Below, in pieces: positions 36,312 to 44,842 of a DNA stretch of 64,000 bases. Where the stretch lies: contig CAVWLB010000001.1 in the NCBI GenBank assembly GCA_963755695.1, positions 1,178,001 to 1,242,000 of the forward strand, in the 5' to 3' direction. The notes beneath the pieces are model-generated. The model made no database searches, was not told the origin of the DNA, and saw nothing but the letters and a program-made list of their open reading frames with translations. The number at the start of each line of letters is the position of its first letter. The stretch's first letter is position 1. Position numbers and translations under genes: made by a program. Source of the DNA: QHWT01 sp963755695. GTDB lineage: Bacteria > Acidobacteriota > Vicinamibacteria > Vicinamibacterales > 2-12-FULL-66-21.

Positions 36312-39300
36312 GCGATCGGCCTCTCTTCCTTGTCCCGACGCCAGGCTGTCGCATCCGTTCGCACGCCCTTGAGATCGGGATTTGGATTGCGCACCTTGGC
36401 CAGATAGGTCGTCCTTGGCTTGGTGTTCAGCTCATCGAGGAGCGCGTAGTTGCGCGGATCGGCTTTGGCTTTCGCCACCCGGCTCGCCCGGTTGCGAATA
36501 TCTCCGAACTCGATGGCCGCGGCAGGGCAGGCCTGCTGACAGGCCGTCTTGACGTCGCCGTCACGGACCTCGTGTCCCGCGAGCTTTGCATCGATCTTCC
36601 CCCGATTGATTCGTTGCACGCAGTACGTGCACTTCTCCATCACGCCCCTCGAACGAACCGTGACGTCCGGGTTCATCGCGAGCTTCAGAATGTCGGGTGT
36701 GTCCTTGGTGAAGTTGAAGAAGTTGAAGTGGCGCACCTTGTATGGACAGTTGTTCGAGCAGTAGCGGGTCCCGATGCAGCGGTTGTAGACCATCACGTTG
36801 AGTCCCTGCGCGTCGTGAACGGTCGCGGCCACGGGGCAGACCTGCTCGCACGGGGCATCCTCGCACTGCATGCAGGGAATCGGCTGGAAGACGATCTCCG
36901 GGCTGCCGGCGGGCTCGCCGGAGAAGTACCGGTCGACACGCAGCCAATGCATCTCGCGCGACTTCGCCACCTGGATCTTGCCGACGACCGGCACGTTGTT
37001 CTCGCTCTGGCAGGCGACCATGCACGCGTTGCACCCGATGCACGCGTTCAGATCGATCGTCATTCCCCACTGGTATCCCTGATCGTAGGTGTGTTCCTTC
37101 CAGAGTGAGAAGTGATGCGATTCCTCCTCGAAGACGCCGAGTGCGCCGGGAGTTCCGCCTTTCTCGGCGCGTGGGGAATCCGCCGCGGGCGCGCCTTCGG
37201 CTCGCGCTGGTGCGGCGGCCACTTCCGATCGAAGCTCGGGGAGGGTCGACTCGCGGACCAGTGGACGTCCTTCCATGCTGCCGTGGTGCTGGGTCGACGA
37301 GAGCGGGTACTTGCGTCCGGTCTTGGTGAGTTTGGCGCCGCCGTCGGAGCCAGGCGCCTGTGAGGTTCGGATCGAGGACGCATTGAACCCGACACCTGAC
37401 CCGATTCGTCCGGCGCTGGCACGGCCATAGCCAAGCGTGACGGCCACCACACCGTCAGCCATGCCGGGAAGGATCCACAGGGGAAGCTCGAGCGATCGGC
37501 CCGCGTAATCGAGACGAACCAGCTCCTCGCTGGCGACACCGAGCGTCTCGGCGGTCTTTGGACTCACCAGCGCGGGGTTGTCCCAGGTGAGCTTGGTGAG
37601 CGGATCGGGAAGCTCCTGCAGCCAGCCGTTGTTGGCGAATCGGCCGTCGTGAAGCGACGGGGAAGGGAGGAACACGATCTCCAGGCCGCCCTGAGAACCT
37701 GCATCGGCACGTTGAGGAGTCCCACCGGCGGCCCCGTTCAGGCGTGCGAGCGCCGCGAAGGGATCCCCTGTGACACTGGGAACGACTTCCGGAAGCTCGC
37801 TGCCGGAAAGCAACCCATCGTGCAGGACGCGGTTCCATTTCTTCTCGAACCCGTCGCCCAGGATTGGTTTCCACGTCTCGCGCACGATTTCATAGCCGGG
37901 ACGATTCTCGCCGCCGGCCATCAGTCCCAGCACTTCAACGGGAGTCCGTCCGTCGAACAGCGGAAGGATCAGCGGCTGGACGAGGCTGAGCGTACCTCCC
38001 ACGGCGCGCGCATCTCCCCACGACTCGAGGTAGTGCGCGAGCGGGATGTGCCACTCCGCCTTGGCCGATGTCTCGTCGATCGTGTGCCCGAGCGCGACCG
38101 CGTGTGGGACCTTCGACATCGCCGAGGCGAAGTCGAGATCGGCGGGAGCATCGAACACGGGGTTGCCGCCCAGGATGACCAGCGTCTGGACCGCGCCGCT
38201 TTTCATCGCGGAGACGAGCGATGACAAGGAGCTCACGCTCGGGCGTTCCGCATCCTTCGTTTCGTAGTAGCTGACCGTCTTGCCGGTGTTGCCGAGATGC
38301 GTGTTCAAGGCGCAGACCGCAGCGTGGACGGCTGGTGGCTGGCGCTCTCCGGCCACGATCAATCCTTTGCCGCGGTTCGCCAGAAGATCCTTGGCAAGCG
38401 CATCGATCCAGCGCGGGTCGACACCCGGGACGCCGGCCCCCGTCTGGCTCGCGGCTCCGCCCGCGGGCGGAGCAAGGCGTGCGGCCAGGGCCGCGAGGAA
38501 GGGGGCGATCTGCCGGCTCGTGAGACGCAGCCGGTGATCCGCCATCGCACCCGTCAGCGAGTAGACCCCTTCAACTGCGTACAACCGATTCATCGCGCCG
38601 CCCGAGGCTCCGGCGCGCCTGCCGTCCGCGAAGCCTCGCGCGTGACGGATCATCTCGGGGTCGGAGAGAAGCGGGTCGGCGTCGAGGGCGAGAATCACCG
38701 AGGCGCGATCGAGCCGCAGCATGAGATCGAGGTCACGGCCGGTCGCTTGCCGCAGACCCGCGAGTCGATTCTCGTCGCTGACGGCGTCGTAGGTCGCCCA
38801 CAGCGACCGTGGGTAGCGTGCCTTCAGTGTCGCCGCCAGTCGCGCCAGCGTAGGCGACGAGAAGGATTCGGAGAGGACCGCGAGGCCGGCGCCGCCATCT
38901 GCGCTGTGAGCCTTGGACAGCTCTCCCCATGCGGCGACGAAATCGTTCCAGGACTTCTGCGTGCCGCGCTGTGTAACGGATTGCGAGCGGTCCGGATCGT
39001 AAAGACCCAGGACCGATGCCTGAACCCGAACGCTCGAAGCCCCAAGAGTCGAGGGGTGCGCGGGATTGCCTTCGATCTTGGTCGGTCGGCCCTCGTGGCT
39101 CTCGACGATCAGCCCGTATGCGCTCCGGCGGAACGGCATCGTCGTCGCGTAGTAGCGGGGGACGCCGGGGACGATCTCCTCGGGAGGCGCGACATACGGG
39201 ACGATCTCTTCGACCGGACGCCGGCAGCCCGCGAGCCCCGCGAGCGAGAGCGAGGCTCCCACGAGCATCATCATCTCGCGCCGGCTGATCCCTTCGGGAA

Positions 39301-39406
39301 GCTCCGATGCGCCGTCTTGGAATTCCCGCTCCAGCGCGGCGCGGAATTCGGGGCGATCGTCGATCTGCGCGAGACTTCGCCAATACGTTGGTTTCACCGG
39401 TGGCAC
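36308..39406 (-). CDS. actB: Alternative complex III subunit ActB (molybdopterin-oxidoreductase-like plus Fe-S domain)
   Basis: The 1032-residue product begins with a twin-arginine-type signal (GISRREMMMLVGASLSLAGLAGC). A large domain follows that is homologous to molybdopterin oxidoreductases but, in this family, lacks the cofactor. The C-terminal third is a ferredoxin-type domain with four Cys clusters, starting CIGCNACMVACQSENN, CMQCEDAPCEQVCP, CSNNCPYKVRHFNFF and ACQQACPAAAIEFGD, able to hold three [4Fe-4S] and one [3Fe-4S] clusters. It passes electrons from ActC to the haem subunits. It starts with GTG at 39406 and overlaps actA by 13 bp. The frame is intact throughout. Confidence 0.94.
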   Translation of the reverse strand: MPPVKPTYWRSLAQIDDRPEFRAALEREFQDGASELPEGISRREMMMLVGASLSLAGLAGCRRPVEEIVPYVAPPEEIVPGVPRYYATTMPFRRSAYGLIVESHEGRPTKIEGNPAHPSTLGASSVRVQASVLGLYDPDRSQSVTQRGTQKSWNDFVAAWGELSKAHSADGGAGLAVLSESFSSPTLARLAATLKARYPRSLWATYDAVSDENRLAGLRQATGRDLDLMLRLDRASVILALDADPLLSDPEMIRHARGFADGRRAGASGGAMNRLYAVEGVYSLTGAMADHRLRLTSRQIAPFLAALAARLAPPAGGAASQTGAGVPGVDPRWIDALAKDLLANRGKGLIVAGERQPPAVHAAVCALNTHLGNTGKTVSYYETKDAERPSVSSLSSLVSAMKSGAVQTLVILGGNPVFDAPADLDFASAMSKVPHAVALGHTIDETSAKAEWHIPLAHYLESWGDARAVGGTLSLVQPLILPLFDGRTPVEVLGLMAGGENRPGYEIVRETWKPILGDGFEKKWNRVLHDGLLSGSELPEVVPSVTGDPFAALARLNGAAGGTPQRADAGSQGGLEIVFLPSPSLHDGRFANNGWLQELPDPLTKLTWDNPALVSPKTAETLGVASEELVRLDYAGRSLELPLWILPGMADGVVAVTLGYGRASAGRIGSGVGFNASSIRTSQAPGSDGGAKLTKTGRKYPLSSTQHHGSMEGRPLVRESTLPELRSEVAAAPARAEGAPAADSPRAEKGGTPGALGVFEEESHHFSLWKEHTYDQGYQWGMTIDLNACIGCNACMVACQSENNVPVVGKIQVAKSREMHWLRVDRYFSGEPAGSPEIVFQPIPCMQCEDAPCEQVCPVAATVHDAQGLNVMVYNRCIGTRYCSNNCPYKVRHFNFFNFTKDTPDILKLAMNPDVTVRSRGVMEKCTYCVQRINRGKIDAKLAGHEVRDGDVKTACQQACPAAAIEFGDIRNRASRVAKAKADPRNYALLDELNTKPRTTYLAKVRNPNPDLKGVRTDATAWRRDKEERPIA

Positions 39407-40041
39407 CCCGAACAGTCAGTGGGCGGATTGACCGTCCGTTCGCCGCGGAGTTGCGCCGCGAGGATCTGGGCGTCCCGGGGAGGGGTCCATTTCATGTTGG
39501 TGACCTCGGAGACGGGGCGTCTGTTGGGACCCGGGTTGCGGTGGCAGTCGAGGCACCAGCTCATGCTGAGAGGCGTCATCTGAGTGACCGTTTCCATCTC
39601 GTCGATGCGGCCGTGGCAGGTGACGCAGCCGATCCCGGCCGTCACGTGCACGTTGTGGGGGAAGTAGGCGTAGTCGGGAAGCTTGTGGACGCGAATCCAG
39701 TGCATCGGCCGTCCGCTGGAGGCGCTGTCCCGAATCGGCGCCAGCGCCGCGCTGTCCCGCTTCACGACCTGATGGCAGTTCATGCAGGTCTGGGTGGGCG
39801 GAACGTTGGCGACGGCAGACGTCTCGACCGAAGCGTGACAGTATCGGCAATCGAGACCGAGCTCGCCGGCGTGAAGCCTGTGGCTGTAGGGGACCGGCTG
39901 AACCGGACGGTAGCCCACGTCCGTGTACCACGGCGAAAAGTAGTACCAGACGCCCGCGGTGACGATCACCGAGCCGAGGCCACCAACGATGGCGGCGGCG
40001 AGCGGGAGCTTGTTCCACCAGGCGGGGAAGATTTGAGCCAA
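39394..40041 (-). CDS. actA: Alternative complex III pentahaem cytochrome c ActA
   Basis: The 215-residue product has one N-terminal membrane anchor (LAAAIVGGLGSVIVTAGVWYY) and five CxxCH sites, at C65, C86, C139, C163 and C210. The spacing and the segment GRPMHWIRVHKLPDYAYFPHNVHV match ActA. It is the first gene of the minus-strand operon actA-actB-actE-bd-like-three cytochromes, with a strong predicted promoter about 140 bp upstream. Confidence 0.93.
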   Translation of the reverse strand: MAQIFPAWWNKLPLAAAIVGGLGSVIVTAGVWYYFSPWYTDVGYRPVQPVPYSHRLHAGELGLDCRYCHASVETSAVANVPPTQTCMNCHQVVKRDSAALAPIRDSASSGRPMHWIRVHKLPDYAYFPHNVHVTAGIGCVTCHGRIDEMETVTQMTPLSMSWCLDCHRNPGPNRRPVSEVTNMKWTPPRDAQILAAQLRGERTVNPPTDCSGCHR

Positions 40042-40178
40042 CGGTTAGGACTCCGGGGCCGCTGGAGGACAGCCGCCTAGCCGTGAGTCCGCGATGGAAC
40101 TGTGACGCCACATCCTCGCGCCCCCAAAGAAGTTCGTGGCAGAGGAAAAAACGACCGAAGTCCCGAATTAAGGGCGCG

Positions 40179-40207
40179 ATATTACCCACGAACTGGAACA
40201 TGGTCAA
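40179..40207 (-). promoter_or_regulatory. Predicted sigma-70-type promoter of actABE
   Basis: On the minus strand TTGACC (40202-40207) and TAATAT (40179-40184) are exactly 17 bp apart. The predicted 5' untranslated region before actA is about 130 bases. The rest of the gap 40042-40559 shows no gene or clear structure. Confidence 0.72.
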
Positions 40208-40452
40208 GCGCGCCGGGGACGGTCATGGCGGGGACTTCGGCGGCTTGGCGGGGTGACGAATGACGCACCGGGGTCTGCGGGACGGGGCTGACGCGTCCGG
40301 TCACCGGCCCTGCGGCGTTCTCGACAACTCGTGGCCCGGCGCTTCGTGATCACGGGCAGCTGGCGGGTGCGGACGTCGCGAATGTCGATTCGGTCGAAAC
40401 CGGCCCGGGGACGCCGGACGATGTTTCAAGGGTTGTGGCGCTCATCGCAGGG

Positions 40453-41265
40453 TCAAGTGGGGCCCGCGCTTGGCGTTGGTTCGGGGCGGTTCTGCGGCGA
40501 TTCGTCACAGAGAGGAAGGCGGCTGGGCCAAACCGCGGTACAATGGGGGTCTTCGGAGTCGGGGCGTAGCGCAGCCTGGTAGCGCACCTGCCTTGGGCGC
40601 AGGGGGTCGCTGGTTCGAATCCAGTCGCCCCGACCAATTTTCCTAACGTTTTCACACGTTTGTGAATTCTGGCGAACGCGGATCGAGCGTCGGCTGACAA
40701 TTGGCTGACAATCGGTAGCGTGCCAACCCTGCTCGTCCCGCATTTCTTCACCCAATCTGAGCGGTCGCTTCATCGCGTGCTCGACGTCGCTGACACGTCG
40801 TTCTCGCGCCTGGCGCATCGACTCGGCCAGGGAGTTCGCACGCGCGTTCATGTAGCGCTGGGTCGTAGTGATGCTGGCGTGTCCGGCGAGCAACTGCAGC
40901 TCATGAACGGGAACGCCATCGTCGGCCAACCGTGACAACGCCTCGTGTCGGAGGTCGTGCCAGTGGAGGTCGATCTGCGCGAGCGCCTTGCGGTTCGACA
41001 CTCGCTTGCCGCTTCCGGCTCGCGTAGGCTTGATGCCGTTCGCCAGCAGGAGCAGCGTCTCCCAGGCTGACTTCAGGCTGGCCACGTACGCGCCAGTCGT
41101 CGCCTCGCCGAACACGTATGCGTCGGGTCCGAGGAATGCGCGCCGGCGCAACAGCTTCTCGAGCCGGCTGCCCGCCTCGAACGGAATCACCCGTGCTACC
41201 TCCGTTTTCGAGTGCTCTTTGAGGATTCGGATCCAGCGGTGGCGCCAGTCGACTTGCTTGTTACG
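40453..41265 (-). CDS. Tyrosine recombinase (integrase), N-terminus lost at the junction
   Basis: The catalytic domain is clear. An early VARVIPFE segment is followed by HDLRHEALSRLADDGVP (the H-x-x-R box), GHASITTTQRYM (the final His and the nucleophilic Tyr), and a linker between them. The N-terminal DNA-binding domain is missing: the frame meets a stop at 41266-41268, just where composition changes. Downstream, the frame has no stop before the tRNA-Pro and reads through it in antisense as GDWIRTSDPLRPRQVRY, a familiar artefact of tRNA-Pro complement. The natural C-terminus is therefore unclear and probably lies before the tRNA. The neighbouring tRNA gene suggests the element integrated at its 3' end. 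Confidence 0.8.
   Translation of the reverse strand, partial: RNKQVDWRHRWIRILKEHSKTEVARVIPFEAGSRLEKLLRRRAFLGPDAYVFGEATTGAYVASLKSAWETLLLLANGIKPTRAGSGKRVSNRKALAQIDLHWHDLRHEALSRLADDGVPVHELQLLAGHASITTTQRYMNARANSLAESMRQARERRVSDVEHAMKRPLRLGEEMRDEQGWHATDCQPIVSRRSIRVRQNSQTCENVRKIGRGDWIRTSDPLRPRQVRYQAALRPDSEDPHCTAVWPSRLPLCDESPQNRPEPTPSAGPT
40539..40544 (+). promoter_or_regulatory. Possible -10 element of the tRNA-Pro gene
   Basis: TACAAT lies 15 bp before the mature tRNA start, a fitting distance. No convincing -35 element is seen 17 bp upstream. Confidence 0.35.
40560..40636 (+). tRNA. tRNA-Pro (anticodon TGG)
   Basis: The 77-nt sequence folds as a full cloverleaf. The acceptor arms CGGGGCG and CGCCCCG pair perfectly. 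The anticodon stem CCTGC/GCAGG encloses the loop CTTGGGC with anticodon TGG. The T-loop is GTTCGAATC, and A73 with an encoded CCA completes the 3' end. An integrase gene lies directly downstream on the other strand, so the 3' half of this tRNA is a likely attachment site. Confidence 0.95.
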
Positions 41266-41280
41266 TCATTTTCGATGGCT
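41230..41280. other. Chimeric junction A/B
   Basis: Left of this point the sequence is high GC and encodes the integrase C-terminal half. Right of it GC drops to roughly half, and the sequence encodes the middle of a cardiolipin synthase. Both genes are truncated here. The exact base cannot be fixed by eye. Confidence 0.7.
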
Positions 41281-42502
41281 TTGCTAAGCTGGTTGTTCCG
41301 CGGGCCTTCAAGCGGTTTGCGCCATGGATTAATGTGCTTAAATATCCATCTTTTCCCGTCCCCTCCAGCTGCTGGACTTTCGCGCCTATGCTCGTGAGCA
41401 TCGCAAATTGCTAATTATCGATGATGATACGGCCTTTATTGGCGGCTACAATATTGGCGAGCTATACCGCACCCACTGGCGTGATACCCATCTACAGGTG
41501 GTTGAGCCAACTGCCCGTAATCTGGCCGAGATTTTTGCCTCATTTTGAGATCGTTACCGGCGAGACCGGCCCAAAATGCATCTTGATCTGAACCTGGAAT
41601 GGCAATCAACCCTGCGGGTCCAGCGCAATGATGCCGCACGGATGGTTTTTCCTATTCGCGCGATGTACCTTGATGCCATTGAGCGAGCGGAGCGCTATGT
41701 CTATCTCACCAATGCCTACTTTATCCCTGATCGGGCGATTTTGGAGGCCCTAGTACTGACCGCCCGCCGGGGTGTTGATGTCCGCATCCTGGTGCCGGCT
41801 GATCGAACCATGTGCTGGCCGATTGGCTGGCCCGGCATTATTTTGAATTTTGTTAAGAAAATCGGCATCCGCATCTTCACCTATCAGGGCACGATAATTC
41901 ACGCCAAAACCGCCACCATCGACGGTATCTGGTCCACGGTTGGCACCGCCAATCTTGATCGTCTAAGCCTAGCGGGGAACCATAAAATTAACCTGGAGAT
42001 CTACAACGCCGCTGTTGCCGGCCAGATGGAGGCCATTTTTAATTGTGATCTAACGAATGCCCACGAGGTGGTATTAACCGAATGGATTGATCGCCCCTGG
42101 TATACCAAGGCGGCTGAGTTGGTATTATCGCCCTGGTCGGCGAGTCTTTTAGGAGTTGGGATGTCAATTGGTCGCCCATTTTTAATTACTCTGCTAGCCG
42201 TTGGCTATATTGTCAGCGCTGCCTTGGATATTCTGGTTGGCCTGGGGTTGTTTGGCAATAATCCGCTGCCGAACGTCATTTCAGGCAGCAATACCAGGAT
42301 TGTCCTGATTGGCGGCTTGCAGTTGATGTTTGGCCTAGCGCTGTTCAAAGGTGCCCGTTGGGCTTGGTGGCTGGTCATTATTGGCGCCTACATTCCAATT
42401 ATCACCCATGTCATTGGCGGCCTGAGCGGCGACTCATGGGCCTGGGGCACGATCTTGTGGAATGTCATCGTCTTGGCGTATCTTCTTCTTCTTCCTGCTT
42501 GA
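41275..42502 (+). CDS. Phospholipase-D-type cardiolipin synthase, 5' truncated, two frameshifts
   Basis: Two HKD motifs are present: H-x-K-x4-D in REHRKLLIIDDDTAFIGG (about 41,400) and in HAKTATIDGIWSTVGTANLD (about 41,905). They define a transferase that condenses phosphatidylglycerol or related lipids at the membrane. The N-terminal helices are missing because of the junction. The frame changes near 41,362 and 41,548, where a TGA interrupts ASF-DRYRRDRP. After the catalytic part a C-terminal membrane region of about 110 residues (GRPFLITLLAVGYIVSAALDILVGL and further helices) is unusual for this family and may be a fused membrane domain. Codon use favours A/T at third positions far more than the genes on either side. 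Confidence 0.75.
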
Positions 42503-42530
42503 ACTCATCGTATTGCTCGAGGATGTCGAC
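42500..42530. other. Chimeric junction B/C
   Basis: The cardiolipin synthase ends with a stop at 42500-42502. The sequence changes within a few bases to very high GC DNA that encodes the inside of an SDR gene on the other strand. The SDR similarity stops abruptly after SNAGIVD. A CTTCTTCTTCTTC run just left of the junction could have helped misjoining. Confidence 0.65.
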
Positions 42531-42722
42531 GATGCCGGCGTTGGAGACGCAGACGTCGATGTCGGCCAGCGCGTCGGCGGGCACCTCGTCGGTCTCGAGG
42601 TCGACGAGCGAGGTCGGCCGGCTCCGCATGTCCATCGTCACGACGTCGAAGCCGTCGTCGCGCAGCCGCGCGACGATCGCGCGGCCGAGGCCGCCGTTCG
42701 ACCCCGTGACGAGGGCCTTCAC
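42510..42722 (-). CDS. Short-chain dehydrogenase fragment (3' part lost at the junction)
   Basis: The gene starts with GTG at 42722, overlapping the upstream stop by GTGA. It encodes the N-terminal Rossmann segment MKALVTGSNGGLGRAIVARL, with T-G-x3-G-x-G cofactor binding, and continues to CVSNAGIVD, equivalent to the NNAG motif. Everything after this point is replaced by foreign DNA. The catalytic Ser-Tyr-Lys region is absent. Confidence 0.75.
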
Positions 42723-43426
42723 GGCTTGACGGCGCCGTAGCGCTCCCAGTGCCGCTCGGGGATCGCGTCGGGGTCCTTGTACCAGTACCAGGTGCAGGGA
42801 TCGGTGGTGTAGTCCTCCGGCGGGTCCGAGGGGTAGAGCGGGTAGCCGCTCCACTGGATCGGCATCGACTCGTTCATGAACGTGCAGTGGGTGCAGTAGA
42901 GCGGGAAGTCCTTGCGCCCGTAGGACCAGTCGTGCGCCTCGCGCGTGCGTGCCGTAGCCCGTGCGACTCGTAGAGGCCCTTGCGCACGAGCCGCTGGCCC
43001 GAGCCGCAGGGGTTCATCGTGAACGTGACCTTCTCGTCGTCCTCGGTGATCGTGAAGCGCGCCCGGGTGCTCGCCCACGCCGCGAGCCGGAGTGCGCGCG
43101 CCAGGTGGCGGCGAGCAGGTCGACGAGCTGCGCGCCGGTCGAGCTCGCTGGATCGCGTCGTGGTGGCGGCGCCAGCCCTGCTCGACCTGCATCTCCCACG
43201 CCTCGGCGACGCCCTCGTCGCCGAGCTCGGTCCTGGATGAAGGAGACGAGGCCGAGCACGCGACTCGGCCATCAGGTCGTGCAGCATCAGCCACTCGTGC
43301 TTCATCGCCGTCGCAGAGCCGCTGGCGCTCGTCGAGGTCGCCGGCGTCGATCGCCTCGATCGCGCGGTCCATCGTCGGGCGCGAGAGCTGCTCGAGCTCC
43401 TCCGGGTCGAACCAGCGCTCGCTCAT
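42719..43426 (-). CDS. Uncharacterised protein with Cys-rich C-terminus (frameshifted)
   Basis: The start at 43426 opens MSERWFDPEELEQLSRPTMD. Reading across at least four frame changes gives a protein of about 235 residues. Its middle part has TFTMNPCGSGQRLVRKGLYESHG, and its end has DFPLYCTHCTFMNESMPIQWSGYPLYP and DPCTWYWYKDP. The conserved-looking Cys (NPCGSG, YCTHC, DPCTW) may bind metal. I do not recognise the family with certainty. It lies directly downstream of the acyl-CoA dehydrogenase gene and overlaps the SDR by GTGA, so it probably acts in the same catabolic pathway. Confidence 0.6.
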   Translation of the reverse strand: MSERWFDPEELEQLSRPTMDRAIEAIDAGDLDERQRLCDGDEARVADAARPDGRVACSASSPSSRTELGDEGVAEAWEMQVEQGWRRHHDAIQRARPARSSSTCSPPPGARTPARGVGEHPGALHDHRGRREGHVHDEPLRLGPAARAQGPLRVARATARTREAHDWSYGRKDFPLYCTHCTFMNESMPIQWSGYPLYPSDPPEDYTTDPCTWYWYKDPDAIPERHWERYGAVKP

Positions 43427-43429
43427 CGC

Positions 43430-44720
43430 AGCACTCCTTGGCTCGGTAACCGCCTCGGCCGCGGCCCGGCGGGTGGGGACGTGCTCGCGCGGGACGCCGT
43501 CCGCCGGCGGCTCGTAGCCCCGCAGGATCAGCCGCGCCGCCACGGCGCGGTGCAGCTCGTCGGCGCCGTCGTAGAAGCGCGTGCCGCGCGCGTAGCGGTA
43601 CATCGCCTCGAGCGGCAGGTCGGTCGAGTAGCCGAGCGCGCCGTGGATCTGCAGCGCGCGGTCGACGACGTTGATGCAGCGCGCTCGACGCCGAAGAACT
43701 TGATCAGCGAGATCTCGCTTGCGCGCGGCCGCGGAAGCCCTCGCGTGTCGGCGACCCAGGCGGCGTGCAGCGTCATCAGCCGCGCCGCGTGCATCTCGCG
43801 CCGCCGAGTCGGCGATCCAGTTCTGCACGGTCTGGTGGTCGGCCAGCAGCCGGCCGTGGCTCTCGCGGTAGGTCGCGCGCTCGCACAGCATGTCGAACGC
43901 CCGCTCGCGACAGGCCGAGGCAGCGCATGCAGTGGTGGATGCGCCCGGGGCCGAGCCGCTGCTGGGCGAGCTTGAAGCCCTCGCCCTCGCCGCCGAGCAG
44001 CGCGTCGGCGGGCACGCGCACGTCCTCGTAGACGATCTCGGCGTGGCCGCCGTGCAGCGACGTTGTGGCCGCCGGGAACTCCATCGTCGGCACGTCGCGG
44101 AGGATGTTCACGCCCGGCGTGTCGACCGGGACGATGAACATCGACGCGCGCCGGTGGCGGCGGCGCGTCGGGGTCGGTGACCGCCATGACGATCAGGAAG
44201 TCGGCCCGCGACGCGTTCGAGCTGAACCACTTGTGCCCGTTGATGACGTACTCGTCGCCGTCGCGGACCGCGCGCGTCTTGATCTGCGTCGGGTCGGAGC
44301 CGGCGACGCCCGGCTCGGTCATCGAGAACGCCGAGCGCAGCTCGCCGTCGAGCAGCGGGTCGCCGTAGCGCTCCTTCTGCTCGGGCGTGCCGGCGATGCG
44401 CGATGATCTCGCCGTTGCCGGAGTCGGGCGCCTGGTTGCCGAACACCGTCGGCGCGATCGCGGTCGTGCCGAGGATCTCGTGCATCAGCGCGAGCTTGAC
44501 CTGGCCGAAGCCCTGCCCGCCGAGCTCGGGCGGGAGGTGCGCGGCCCACAGCCCGCGCTCCTTCACCTGCTCCTGCAGCGGGTCGATGATCGCGGTCGAG
44601 CTCGTCGTAGCCGAGGTCGTCGGCGACCGTCTCGAGCGGCCACAGCTCGGTCCGCACGAAGTCGCGCATCCAGTCGAGCTGCGCTTCGAACTCGGGGTCG
44701 GTCGAGAAGTCCCACGCCAT
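43430..44720 (-). CDS. Acyl-CoA dehydrogenase (frameshifted)
   Basis: The gene starts at 44720 (MAWDFSTDPEFEAQLDWMRDFV). The conserved blocks, read across several frame changes, are LPPELGGQGFGQVKLALMHEILG, then MTEPGVAGSDPTQIKTRAVRDGDEYVINGHKWFSSNA (flavin and substrate contact region), then GGEGEGFKLAQQRLGPGRIHH, and ALQIHGALGYSTDLPLEAMYRYARGTRFYDGADELHR with the C-terminal signature. The full length is about 420 residues. The catalytic base cannot be assigned with confidence. The enzyme oxidises an acyl-CoA to an enoyl-CoA in the cytoplasm with electron-transfer flavoprotein as acceptor. The stop codon is hidden by a frame error near 43,430. Confidence 0.85.
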
Positions 44721-44842
44721 GGTGCGGCGAAGCTATCCCGGCGCACGCGGGCGCGCACTATCCGCGCGCGCCAATCTCGGCGGGGGCGATTGGCGCGCGA
44801 CGCGCTTGGCCTCGCGGGCGGCTCCGCGATTGCGTTTCTGGC

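Noticed and set aside
36308..39406. ActB as a catalytic molybdenum enzyme such as nitrite or polysulfide oxidoreductase
   Set aside because: The fused Fe-S domain, the adjacent pentahaem ActA and ActE and the family pattern identify ActB, which is known to lack the molybdenum cofactor.
41275..42502. Low-GC segment as a horizontally acquired island integrated at tRNA-Pro
   Set aside because: The segment begins in the middle of a gene where the integrase is also truncated, and ends next to a truncated SDR from a third background. A misassembly explains this better than integration.
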